Numbered from the stretch's first letter, positions 1 to 6,496 are shown. The stretch: DNA of 9,385 bases from Rhodospirillaceae bacterium (GCA_020425485.1 JAGQRL010000265.1:1-9385); one strand, 5' to 3'. Numbers and translations are program-made. The notes: generated by a model from the letters alone, not told the origin.

Positions 1-69
1 CTCCCCCACCCGGCCACCCAATCCAGGATACTACCGTGGGTGGCCGGGTGGGGGAGTGGGCTGGAGCAG
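1..69. repeat. Palindromic dispersed repeat, copy A
   Basis: Bases 1-20 and 37-56 form a perfect 20-bp inverted repeat around a 16-base loop. The same element recurs at 5192-5260, aligning without gaps with 53 of 69 bases identical and 29 of the first 32. It ends about 28 bases before the uup start codon. The hairpin has no T-run, so it does not look like an ordinary intrinsic terminator. The left part of the element probably continues beyond the window edge, because copy B shows extra similarity to the left. An in-frame GTG at 40 inside the repeat could extend uup, but I judge this unlikely. Confidence 0.85.
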
Positions 70-96
70 CTTCAAGTTCAAGATATCGTCCCCGCC

Positions 97-1926
97 ATGG
101 CACCGCCCATCCTGCAACTCACCCAGGCCCGCCTCGCCGCCGGCGGCACGGTGCTGTTCGACGGGCTGACGCTGGCGCTGGCCCAGGGCGACCGCGCCGC
201 CCTGATCGGCCGCAACGGCGCCGGCAAGTCCACTCTGCTGGGGGTGCTGGCCGGCCGGGTGGCGCTGGATGGCGGCGAGCTATTCGTACAGCCCGGCAAG
301 GTGGTGGCGGAACTGGCGCAGATCCCCGATTTCGCCGGCTGTGCCACGGTGGCGGACTATGTGGCCGCCGGCCTGCCCGCCCATCTGGAACCGGAAGACC
401 ACCGCGTCGACATCGTGCTCGACGAGCTGGATCTCGACGGGGCGCGCGATCCCGCCACGCTGTCGGGCGGCGAAGCGCGGCGCGCCGGCCTCGCCCGCGC
501 CCTGGTGGTGCAGCCCGACCTGCTGCTGCTGGACGAGCCCACCAACCACCTCGACCTGCCCACCATCGAATGGCTGGAGGACCGCCTGGCCGGCTGGCGC
601 GGCGCCCTGCTGGTGGTAAGCCACGACCGCATGTTCTTAAGCCGGCTCACCAACCGCGTGGTGTGGCTGGACCGCGGCACGGTGCGCGTGCGGTCGGACG
701 GGTTCCGCGACGTGGAAGGCTGGATCGAGGCTGCCTATCAGGAGGAGGAAGCCACGCTCGCCCGCATGGACAAGCGCATCGCCAGCGAAACCAAATGGCT
801 GCGCGAAGGGCTTACGGCACGGCGCAAGCGCAATATGGGCCGGGTGCGGGCGCTGGCGGAGCTGCGCAGCGAACGCCGCCAGCGCGACGGCCGGCCGGAT
901 GCCGCCAAGCTGGCCATCAGCGAAGCCCGGTCCGGCGGCCGCATCGCCATCGAGGCCGAAGGCATTGCCAAGAGCTTTGCTGGCCCCGACGGCCCGGTGC
1001 GCATCGTCAACGGCTTTTCCACCCGCATCCTCCGCGGCGACCGGGTGGGGGTGCTGGGCGCCAACGGTGCTGGCAAGACCACGCTGGTGCGCCTGCTGAC
1101 GGGCGAACTGGTGCCCGACGGCGGCACGGTGCGCCACGGCACTGGGCTGGAAATCGCCTATTTCGACCAGTCGCGCGCCAGCCTCGACCCCGCGCTGTCG
1201 GTGCGCCGGGCGCTGCTGCCCGAAGGCGGCGACCAGGTGCATCTGGGCGAACGCACCCGCCACATCGCCAGCTACCTGCGCGACTTCCTGTTCGATCCGG
1301 GGCGGATGGACAGCCCCGTCTCCAGCCTGTCAGGCGGCGAGCGCAACCGCCTGCTGCTGGCCCGCCTGTTCGCCCGGCCCTCCAACCTGCTGGTGATGGA
1401 CGAGCCGACCAACGACCTGGATCTGGAGACCCTGGATCTGCTGGAAGACGTGCTGGGCGAGTATGCCGGCACGCTGCTGCTGGTGAGCCACGACCGCGAC
1501 TTTTTGGACCGGCTGGTCACCTCGGTGCTGGCGGTGGAAGGCGGCGGCCGGGTGGACGAGTATGTCGGCGGCTGGTCGGACTATGCCCGCCAGCGCCCGC
1601 CGCCCGCTGCCGGGAAGCCGGCCGCGAAGGCAGCGCCCGGCAAACCGGCTGCCGCGGCACGGCCGGCCGACAAGCCCCGCCAGAAGCTGGGGTTCAAGGA
1701 ACAGCGCGACCTCGACCTGCTGCCCGCCCGCATCGAAGCGCTGGAGGCGGAAATCGCCAAGCTGCATGCCGAGCTGGCCGATCCCGACCTGTTCGCCCGC
1801 GACGCCGCGACCTTCCAGGCCAAGACCGACCGCCTGCAAGCCGCCGAAGCGGACCGCACGGCCGCCGAAGACCGCTGGCTGGAAGTGGCCACCCTGGCGG
1901 AAAGCCTGGGGACAGGCCCGGCCTAG
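97..1926 (+). CDS. uup: ABC-F family ATPase Uup
   Basis: This is a 609-residue soluble protein with two ABC ATPase domains and no membrane segments, as expected for ABC-F proteins. The first domain has Walker A GRNGAGKST (38-46), signature LSGGE (122-126), Walker B LLLLDEP (142-148) and the H-loop SHD (175-177). The second has GANGAGKT (321-328), LSGGE (411-415), LLVMDEP (431-437) and SHD (464-466). A basic linker lies at about 210-280. After an Ala/Pro/Lys-rich stretch (500-530) comes a predicted coiled coil (about 535-600), the C-terminal domain typical of Uup. ABC-F proteins bind the ribosomal E site and relieve stalled translation; Uup also affects branched DNA intermediates and precise transposon excision. 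All catalytic residues are present. ATG 97 was chosen because family similarity begins there and the upstream in-frame GTG at 40 lies in the palindromic repeat. No Shine-Dalgarno is visible; the direct repeat TTCAAGTTCAAG (71-82) and AT-rich GATATC lie just upstream. Other ABC-F subfamilies are possible, but the coiled-coil tail favours Uup. Confidence 0.93.
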   Translation: MAPPILQLTQARLAAGGTVLFDGLTLALAQGDRAALIGRNGAGKSTLLGVLAGRVALDGGELFVQPGKVVAELAQIPDFAGCATVADYVAAGLPAHLEPEDHRVDIVLDELDLDGARDPATLSGGEARRAGLARALVVQPDLLLLDEPTNHLDLPTIEWLEDRLAGWRGALLVVSHDRMFLSRLTNRVVWLDRGTVRVRSDGFRDVEGWIEAAYQEEEATLARMDKRIASETKWLREGLTARRKRNMGRVRALAELRSERRQRDGRPDAAKLAISEARSGGRIAIEAEGIAKSFAGPDGPVRIVNGFSTRILRGDRVGVLGANGAGKTTLVRLLTGELVPDGGTVRHGTGLEIAYFDQSRASLDPALSVRRALLPEGGDQVHLGERTRHIASYLRDFLFDPGRMDSPVSSLSGGERNRLLLARLFARPSNLLVMDEPTNDLDLETLDLLEDVLGEYAGTLLLVSHDRDFLDRLVTSVLAVEGGGRVDEYVGGWSDYARQRPPPAAGKPAAKAAPGKPAAAARPADKPRQKLGFKEQRDLDLLPARIEALEAEIAKLHAELADPDLFARDAATFQAKTDRLQAAEADRTAAEDRWLEVATLAESLGTGPA

Positions 1927-2594
1927 GATTTGTCGAGATTTGGCGGCGACCGCCGCCGCGGCGGCCAGCCGAACAGCAAGCCGGCGGCCAGGCCGCCGAG
2001 ATGGGCCTGCCAGGCCACCTGGGCATCGGCCCCCACCAGGTCTCCACCCACCAGGGCCAGCAGGATGTTGGTGAGCACCACCACGCCGACGATGGCCAGC
2101 GCAAACCGGCGGGCCGCCGGCAGTCGGCCGCCGAACGCCAGGCGGGCCAGCGCCCCCAGGCAGCCGGACACGGCACCCGACGCGCCGTAGACCACCACCT
2201 GCTCCCCCCAGTCCGCCGCCAGTTGCACCGCCCCGCCGGCCACCGTGGCGCCCAGCAGCAGCAGCACGTAGCGCGGCACCCCCAGGGCGCGCTCGCACTG
2301 GCTGCCGATGGCGAGCAGGAAGCCCACATTCACCAGCAGGTGCAGCCCATCCACATGCACCAGCGCATGGGTGAGCAGGGTGGCCACGATCGGCACCGTA
2401 TCCAGCCCGGCGGCCCCCGACGCCACCGCCAGGAAATCCGGCGGAAACAGGGAGAGCCGGGCCAGCACGACATAGGTCCACTCCTCCGGGGCCAATTGGA
2501 AAAATCCCCACAGCCCGCACAGCGCCAGGCACAGGGCGAAGGTCACGGGGGGTGCGTTGACGATTGGCTGGCGCGGCGATTGAACAGATGTCAT
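1923..2594 (-). CDS. Rhomboid family intramembrane serine protease
   Basis: This 223-residue membrane protein cleaves transmembrane substrates within the bilayer of the inner membrane. About six hydrophobic helices are visible (near 17-33, 68-92, 108-128, 137-154, 163-184 and 196-210), matching the minimal GlpG-like rhomboid core. The catalytic serine is S139 in GASG (137-140) and the catalytic histidine is H198 in the AHLGG motif of the last helix. The second helix keeps the rhomboid H/N signature (H80, H85, N89), so the enzyme looks active. The tail is short, basic and cytoplasmic (PPRRR). The start MTSVQSPRQ was chosen because the open frame upstream to 2768 encodes Cys- and Asn-rich residues unlike a signal or rhomboid domain; no good Shine-Dalgarno is visible. 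It converges on uup, and the two stop codons overlap in CTAG (1923-1926). Its substrate cannot be read from the sequence. Confidence 0.9.
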   Translation of the reverse strand: MTSVQSPRQPIVNAPPVTFALCLALCGLWGFFQLAPEEWTYVVLARLSLFPPDFLAVASGAAGLDTVPIVATLLTHALVHVDGLHLLVNVGFLLAIGSQCERALGVPRYVLLLLGATVAGGAVQLAADWGEQVVVYGASGAVSGCLGALARLAFGGRLPAARRFALAIVGVVVLTNILLALVGGDLVGADAQVAWQAHLGGLAAGLLFGWPPRRRSPPNLDKS

Positions 2595-2700
2595 GGAAGC
2601 GATCCGTAGGTTCCGACTCGTTAACGGGAAGTTCTTGGCTCCCGAAAATCCTGTGACGCGTAGATTCTGGTTATTTCCCGTGCCGGGTGTGGAATTCACC

Positions 2701-2720
2701 TGTGCTGGCCAACAAGCACA
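2701..2720. promoter_or_regulatory. Inverted repeat, possible operator
   Basis: TGTGCT (2701-2706) and AGCACA (2715-2720) form a perfect inverted repeat with an 8-base spacer. It lies 107 bases upstream of the rhomboid start and about 75 upstream of the small-RNA start. It could be a protein-binding site or a small hairpin. No known regulator is matched with confidence. Confidence 0.3.
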
Positions 2721-2724
2721 ATCC

Positions 2725-2739
2725 ATGCGATCATTGCAT
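2725..2739. promoter_or_regulatory. Near-palindrome, possible operator
   Basis: The 15-base sequence ATGCGATCATTGCAT equals its reverse complement at 12 of 15 positions, with perfect ATGC/GCAT ends. It sits between two divergent units, the rhomboid gene and the small-RNA candidate, where an operator would be expected. No specific regulator can be named. Confidence 0.3.
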
Positions 2740-2795
2740 ATGAGAACCGTGGATCGAACGTGAGCCAAATGGCACGCGCGACATACACTTGTAAG

Positions 2796-2920
2796 AGATG
2801 GGCGCTCGCGCGCCCGATTCGACCGGGGTCTCCCCGGTAGGACCTGCGGGTCCAGACGTCTCTTTGACGTTTAGCCTCCCTGTTACCTGCCCGCCATGTG
2901 CCATCATGGCGGGCTTTTTT
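2796..2920 (+). ncRNA. Putative structured small RNA, family unknown
   Basis: Four hairpins follow one another: GGGCGC/GCGCCC (2800-2805/2810-2815), ACCGGGG/CCCCGGT (2822-2828/2832-2838), GGACC/GGTCC (2840-2844/2849-2853), and a 10-bp terminator stem (2889-2914) followed by six Ts. AAGAGAT near the 5' end (2793-2799) can pair with GTCTCTT (2858-2864), closing the first three hairpins into one multibranch fold. This competes with a local hairpin, AGACGTC/GACGTTT (2854-2872). The bases CCTCCC (2875-2880) between the fold and the terminator look unpaired and resemble an anti-Shine-Dalgarno sequence, as in several alphaproteobacterial trans-acting RNAs. A weak promoter may lie at 2759-2789 (CGTGAG, then TACACT), so the 5' end is approximate. 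The expected RNA upstream of dnaX would be SRP RNA, but its conserved GGAAGCAGCC loop is missing. No tRNA, 6S or tmRNA signature was recognised. Confidence 0.6.
2889..2920 (+). terminator. Strong intrinsic terminator of the small RNA
   Basis: The 10-bp stem GCCCGCCATG/CATGGCGGGC (2889-2898/2905-2914) has a 6-base loop and is followed directly by TTTTTT (2915-2920). It lies 66 bases upstream of the dnaX start. It has no T-run on the minus strand, so it acts rightward only. Confidence 0.92.
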
Positions 2921-2949
2921 CCATGGTGACGGCCTCACCGCGGCACCCC

Positions 2950-2978
2950 TTGGTCCGCGCCGTCCGGCCCCCTATGAT
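2950..2978 (+). promoter_or_regulatory. Probable dnaX promoter
   Basis: TTGGTC (2950-2955) and TATGAT (2973-2978) are separated by exactly 17 bases. The -10 matches the sigma-70 consensus at 5 of 6 positions, the -35 at 3 of 6. It follows the small-RNA terminator, so dnaX probably has its own promoter. The expected transcription start (about 2984-2987) coincides with the dnaX ATG at 2987, implying a leaderless or nearly leaderless mRNA. This agrees with the absence of a Shine-Dalgarno there. Confidence 0.55.
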
Positions 2979-2986
2979 CGCCCGCC

Positions 2987-4843
2987 ATGAGCGATGGCCA
3001 GCCCCAGTACCGTGTGCTCGCGCGCACCTACCGTCCGTCCAGCTTCGCCGAGCTGATCGGCCAGGATGCACTGGTGCAAACGCTGTCCAATGCCATCCGT
3101 TCCGGCCGCCTGGCCCATGCCTATGTGCTGACGGGCGTGCGCGGCGTCGGCAAGACCTCCACCGCCCGCATCATCGCCAAGGCGCTGAACTATGTAGGGC
3201 CGGACGGTCAGGGCGGCCCCTCGCTCGGCCCCTTCGATGATTGCCCGGTGTGCCAGGCCATCGCCGAGGACCGCCACCCCGACGTGCTGGAGATGGACGC
3301 CGCGTCGCACACCGGCGTCGACGACGTGCGCGAGATCATCGAAAGCGTGCGCTACGGCCCGGTGTCGGCCCGCTACAAGGTCTACATCATCGACGAGGTG
3401 CACATGCTGTCGCGCAGCGCCTTCAACGCGCTGCTGAAGACGCTGGAGGAGCCGCCGCCCCACACCAAGTTCATCTTCGCCACCACGGAAATCCGCAAGG
3501 TGCCGGTGACCGTGCTGTCGCGCTGCCAGCGCTTCGATCTGCGCCGGGTGGATCAGGCGACGCTGGTGGCCCACTACCGGCGCATTGCCGAAAAGGAACA
3601 GGTGGCCATCGATGCCGAAGCGCTGGCGCTGATCGCGCGGGCGGCCGACGGCTCGGTGCGCGACGGGCTGTCGCTGCTCGACCAGGCGATCGCGCTGGGC
3701 GCCGGCGACGGCGGCGCGACCGAGGTGGACGGCGGGCTGGTGCGCCGCATGCTGGGGCTGAGCGACCGCTCGGTGGTGTTCGACCTGCTTGAAGCCGCCC
3801 TGAAAGGCGATGCCGCGGCGGCTTTGGGACTGCTGGATGGGCTGTACGCCGCCGGCACCGATGCCTTGGTGATCACCCAGGACCTGCTGGACCAGGTGCA
3901 TTTCATCACCCGCCTGCGCCTGGCGCCGGATCTGGCCCGCTCCGAAGACGCGCCGGAAAGCGAACGGGTGCGCGGTGCGGCTCTGGCGGAAACCTACTCC
4001 GTTCCGGTGCTCACCCGCGCCTGGCAGGCGCTGCTGAAGGGCCTGGCCGAGGTGCAGGCCGCCCCCACCCCCCACAAGGCTTTGGAAATGGTGGTGATCC
4101 GCCTGATCCATGCCGCTGGCCTGCCGACGCCCGACGAGGCGGTGCGGGCGCTGGGGCCGGCACCGGCAAGCGACACTTCCGGTCCCCCGCGCCCCGCCGG
4201 CGGCGGCGATCCCGGGCGGGGGAGCGAGCGGCCGCGGGCGCTCGCCTCCGTCCCCACCGCCGCCGTGGCCCAGCCGGTGCCTCGCCCGGAGCAGATGCCC
4301 CGACCGGAAACCGCACCGCCGCGGGCCGCCCCCGCCGAGGCGACCGCCGGGGCTGCCGACCTGCCGGCCGATTTCCCGGCACTGGTGGCGCTGCTGGATG
4401 CCGACGACCCGGAGCTGTCCGCCCGCCTGCAAACCGATATCCGCCTCGTCCGCTTCGCTGCCCGGCGCATTGAGTTCAACCCGCTCCCCCATGCGCCGCG
4501 CGACCTGGCCAGCCGCCTGATGGCGGCCCTCGGCGCCCGCACCGGCGAGCGCTGGGCGGTGCTGGTGTCCGGCGAGCCGGGCGAGCCGACCTTGGCGGAG
4601 CAGCAGAAGGCGGCCGATGCCGAAGCCCTGGTGGCGGCGGCCGAACACCCGCTGGTGCGCGCCACCCTGGACACCTTTCCCGGCGCCAGGCTGAACAAGA
4701 TCGTGCAGGTGTTCGACGTCGATGCCGAGGCAGCCGCCTCCGGTGACCCCGCCGGCGACCCCGACGACGACACCGCTGCCGCCGACGACCCCCCGTCCGA
4801 CCCGGATCCTCAGGAGACGCGTGAGCATGAAGAACCTTGGTAA
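2987..4843 (+). CDS. dnaX: DNA polymerase III subunits gamma/tau
   Basis: This 618-residue AAA+ protein is the motor of the clamp loader, which places the beta clamp on DNA and, through tau, links polymerases and helicase at the fork. Walker A is GVRGVGKT (50-57), Walker B IIDEVH (134-139), sensor 1 ATT (165-167), and the SRC arginine finger is R179. The AAA+ and collar domains run to about residue 370. An Ala/Pro-rich linker (about 390-455) follows, then a folded tau-type C-terminal domain (about 456-575) and a very acidic tail. E. coli DnaX has four zinc-ligand cysteines; here only C86 and C89 are seen, with Y69 and F83 at the other equivalent positions. No A-rich slippery sequence for making gamma by frameshift is visible. 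The start MSDGQPQYRV has no Shine-Dalgarno. The 3' end overlaps ybaB by 17 bases. Confidence 0.97.
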   Translation: MSDGQPQYRVLARTYRPSSFAELIGQDALVQTLSNAIRSGRLAHAYVLTGVRGVGKTSTARIIAKALNYVGPDGQGGPSLGPFDDCPVCQAIAEDRHPDVLEMDAASHTGVDDVREIIESVRYGPVSARYKVYIIDEVHMLSRSAFNALLKTLEEPPPHTKFIFATTEIRKVPVTVLSRCQRFDLRRVDQATLVAHYRRIAEKEQVAIDAEALALIARAADGSVRDGLSLLDQAIALGAGDGGATEVDGGLVRRMLGLSDRSVVFDLLEAALKGDAAAALGLLDGLYAAGTDALVITQDLLDQVHFITRLRLAPDLARSEDAPESERVRGAALAETYSVPVLTRAWQALLKGLAEVQAAPTPHKALEMVVIRLIHAAGLPTPDEAVRALGPAPASDTSGPPRPAGGGDPGRGSERPRALASVPTAAVAQPVPRPEQMPRPETAPPRAAPAEATAGAADLPADFPALVALLDADDPELSARLQTDIRLVRFAARRIEFNPLPHAPRDLASRLMAALGARTGERWAVLVSGEPGEPTLAEQQKAADAEALVAAAEHPLVRATLDTFPGARLNKIVQVFDVDAEAAASGDPAGDPDDDTAAADDPPSDPDPQETREHEEPW

Positions 4844-5150
4844 CATGATGAAGCAGGCCCAGCAGATGCAGGCCAAGATGGCCGACCTGCAGGAGCGGCT
4901 GGGCGAGATCGAGGCGGTCGGGGAATCCGGCGCCGGCATGGTCAAGGTCACGCTCACCGGCAAGAAGGAAGCCCGCGCCGTCTCCATCGCCCCGTCGCTG
5001 GTGGATCCGGAGGACATCGAGGTGCTGGAAGACCTGCTGGTCGCCGCCTTCAACGATGCCGCCGGGCGGGTCGACCAGACGGTGCAGGAAGAAACCCAGA
5101 AGCTGATGGGCGACATCAAGCTGCCGCCGGGCATGAAGCTGCCGTTCTGA
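4827..5150 (+). CDS. ybaB: YbaB/EbfC family nucleoid-associated protein
   Basis: This 107-residue protein belongs to the small DNA-binding YbaB/EbfC family, dimers that coat and bend the nucleoid. It has the usual pattern: an N-terminal helix MKNLGNMMKQAQQMQ, a central beta section with GMVKVTLTGKKE (about 32-43), a D-P-E-D-x-E-x-L-E-D stretch, and a C-terminal ending rich in Gly and Pro (LPPGMKLPF). Position directly after dnaX is the classical arrangement, so the two are probably co-transcribed and translationally coupled, since ybaB begins inside the last 17 bases of dnaX. AGGAG (4812-4816) is the ribosome binding site. It lies 10 bases before ATG 4827 and 4 before an in-frame GTG at 4821, which would add two residues. 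ATG was kept because family members start MKN. An intrinsic terminator follows the stop by 3 bases. Confidence 0.95.
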   Translation: MKNLGNMMKQAQQMQAKMADLQERLGEIEAVGESGAGMVKVTLTGKKEARAVSIAPSLVDPEDIEVLEDLLVAAFNDAAGRVDQTVQEETQKLMGDIKLPPGMKLPF

Positions 5151-5153
5151 TCC

Positions 5154-5173
5154 GGGGGCTGATCGCCCCCTTT
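5154..5173 (+). terminator. Intrinsic terminator after ybaB
   Basis: GGGGGC (5154-5159) pairs with GCCCCC (5165-5170) around TGATC, followed by TTTATT. It closes the dnaX-ybaB unit. The stem is short and the T-run modest, so some read-through to recR is possible. Confidence 0.75.
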
Positions 5174-5191
5174 ATTGATCGCGCCGGCCCA

Positions 5192-5260
5192 CTCCCCCGC
5201 CCGGCCGCCCAATCCAGGATGCTGATGCGGGCGATCGGCAGGGGAAGCGGGCTGGGGCCG
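5192..5260. repeat. Palindromic dispersed repeat, copy B
   Basis: This aligns without gaps to bases 1-69 (53/69 identical), in the same orientation relative to the following gene. Its own arms are degraded: 15 of the 20 pairs that are perfect in copy A remain, one of them wobble. One pair covaries (A-T at 16/41 in copy A, G-C here). Similarity to the opposite arm of copy A continues left to about 5181. It ends 19 bases before the recR start codon and begins 18 bases after the ybaB terminator. Confidence 0.8.
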
Positions 5261-5279
5261 ACGTCAACGGGCAAGTCCC

Positions 5280-5873
5280 ATGGCCGGATCCGAAATCGAC
5301 GAGATGATCCGCCTGCTGGCGCGCTTGCCGGGGCTCGGCCCCCGGTCGGCGCGGCGCGCGGCTTTGCACCTGATGCGCCGGCACGACACGCTGCTGGTGC
5401 CGCTGGCCGAGGCGATGACGCGGGCGGCGGACACCATCACCACCTGCAGCCTGTGCAACACGCTGGACACCACCGATCCCTGCGCCATCTGTGCCGATAC
5501 CCGGCGCGACCGCTCCACCATCTGCGTGGTGGAACAGGTGGCCGACCAGTGGGCGCTGGAACGCAGCGGCAGCTACCACGGGCTCTACCACGTGCTCGGC
5601 GGCACCCTGTCGGCGCTGGACGGCGTCGGCCCCGACGATCTGGCCATCTCCAGCCTGGTGAACCGCGCCCGTGCCGAAGAGGTGAGCGAAGTGATCCTGG
5701 CGCTCAACGCCACCGTGGATGGCCAGACCACAGCCCACTATGTGGCCGACCGGCTGACCCATGCCGGGGTGACCATCAGCCGCCTCGCCCACGGGCTGCC
5801 GGTGGGCGGCGAGCTGGACTATCTGGACGACGGCACCCTCGCCGCCGCCCTGCGTGCCCGGCGGGGGGTGTAG
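5280..5873 (+). CDS. recR: Recombination mediator protein RecR
   Basis: RecR works with RecF and RecO to load RecA onto gapped, SSB-coated DNA in recombinational repair. The 197-residue length fits the family (E. coli about 201). The N-terminal helix-hairpin-helix with LPGLGPRSARR (16-26) is the DNA-binding part. A four-cysteine zinc site follows (C56, C59, C68, C71), then a Toprim domain beginning ICVVEQ (81-86) and the conserved SYHGLYHVLGGTLSAL (98-113) and GELDYLDDGTL ending (177-187). All expected residues are present. In many bacteria recR directly follows ybaB; here a terminator and a palindromic repeat separate them (129 bases), so recR may be expressed separately. No Shine-Dalgarno is visible before ATG 5280. 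The start was chosen because the protein begins at the usual place (M-x-S-E-I-D-x-x-I). Confidence 0.97.
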   Translation: MAGSEIDEMIRLLARLPGLGPRSARRAALHLMRRHDTLLVPLAEAMTRAADTITTCSLCNTLDTTDPCAICADTRRDRSTICVVEQVADQWALERSGSYHGLYHVLGGTLSALDGVGPDDLAISSLVNRARAEEVSEVILALNATVDGQTTAHYVADRLTHAGVTISRLAHGLPVGGELDYLDDGTLAAALRARRGV

Positions 5874-5908
5874 AAGGCGACTTGGCGGTACGGAAGGCCC
5901 CCACAGCC

Positions 5909-5935
5909 TTGACGGCTGCGGCCGCTCTCCATAAG
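5909..5935 (+). promoter_or_regulatory. Possible def promoter
   Basis: TTGACG (5909-5914) is a good -35 hexamer, 5 of 6 to consensus. The best -10 candidate, CATAAG (5930-5935), matches 4 of 6 but with a short 15-base spacer. CATAAG is repeated at 5938-5943. The site lies in the 104-base gap between recR and def. Confidence 0.3.
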
Positions 5936-5977
5936 TCCATAAGGGTAGTCTGGAATAGCGTTTGAGCCCCGACCCCT

Positions 5978-6496
5978 ATGGCCGTTTTCGACATCATCCT
6001 CGCCCCCGACCCGATCCTGAAGACCCCCACCACGCCGGTGGCGGGGGTGGACGAACGGGTGCGCCGGCTGATGAATGACATGCTGGAGACCATGTATGCC
6101 GCCCCCGGCATCGGTCTGGCCGCCCCGCAGGTGGGCTCGCTCGACCGCGTGCTGGTGTGCGACGTGTCCGGCAAGGACGAAGACCCGCGGCCGCTGAAGC
6201 TCGCCAACCCCACCATCACCTGGCAGTCCGATGTGGTGGTGACGGGCCAGGAAGGCTGCCTCAGCTTCCCCGACCACTACGCCGATGTGGCGCGGCCGCA
6301 GGCCGTGCGCGTGGCCTATCTGGACGAAACCGGGGCGGAGCAGGAGATCGAGGCGGACGGCCTGCTGGCGCGCTGCCTGCAGCACGAGATCGACCATCTC
6401 GACGGCGTCGTGTTCACCGATCACCTGTCGGCACTGAAGCGCAACATCATCCTGCGCAAGATGGGCAAGCTGAAACGCACCCGCCGCGCCGCCTGA
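5978..6496 (+). CDS. def: Peptide deformylase
   Basis: This metalloenzyme removes the formyl group from the initiator methionine of new proteins as they leave the ribosome. The 172 residues contain all three signature motifs: GIGLAAPQ (44-51), EGCLS (92-96) with metal ligand C94, and HEIDH (136-140) with metal ligands H136 and H140 and catalytic E137. The C-terminal helix is basic (KLKRTRR), as in type I enzymes. The start ATG 5978 gives the usual beginning (M-A-x-x-x-I-I-x-A-P-D-P-x-L-K) but has no Shine-Dalgarno. The usual partner fmt (methionyl-tRNA formyltransferase) is not beside it; the next gene, eipB, converges from the other strand 36 bases away. That gap holds only a weak hairpin (GCTGT/ACAGC, 6500-6516) and no T-run. 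Confidence 0.97.
   Translation: MAVFDIILAPDPILKTPTTPVAGVDERVRRLMNDMLETMYAAPGIGLAAPQVGSLDRVLVCDVSGKDEDPRPLKLANPTITWQSDVVVTGQEGCLSFPDHYADVARPQAVRVAYLDETGAEQEIEADGLLARCLQHEIDHLDGVVFTDHLSALKRNIILRKMGKLKRTRRAA

Larger units (their letters stand above)
2595..2986. other. Gene-free regulatory stretch between rhomboid and dnaX
   Basis: No open frame here looks like a gene. The left part (2595-2790) is visibly less GC-rich than its surroundings and should hold the promoter of the leftward rhomboid gene, though I could not place it. It also contains two inverted repeats (2701-2720 and 2725-2739). The middle holds a structured small-RNA candidate ending in an intrinsic terminator at 2920. The right part holds a probable dnaX promoter. 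Confidence 0.7.

Noticed and set aside
36..2609. Long open frame on the plus strand through uup and the rhomboid gene
   Set aside because: Its Arg/Pro/Ala/Gly-rich product is the typical shadow of high-GC genes and overlaps two clearly recognised proteins.
2744..2759. GAAC repeated as GAAC-8-GAAC, resembling the alphaproteobacterial LexA box
   Set aside because: The known box has a 7-base spacer (GAAC-N7-GAAC or GTTC-N7-GTTC); here it is 8, which puts the half-sites out of register.
2787..2925. SRP (4.5S) RNA gene upstream of dnaX
   Set aside because: The nearly invariant GGAAGCAGCC loop and its flanking GGTCAGGTCC are missing; the hairpins do not form the single long SRP hairpin.
2987..4843. 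Programmed frameshift site in dnaX to make gamma
   Set aside because: No A AAA AAG-like slippery run is present in the linker region; the longest A runs are too short.
2972..5212. Long open frame on the minus strand opposite dnaX
   Set aside because: Shadow of dnaX third-codon bias; low-complexity Gly/His/Gln/Arg-rich product with no recognisable domain.
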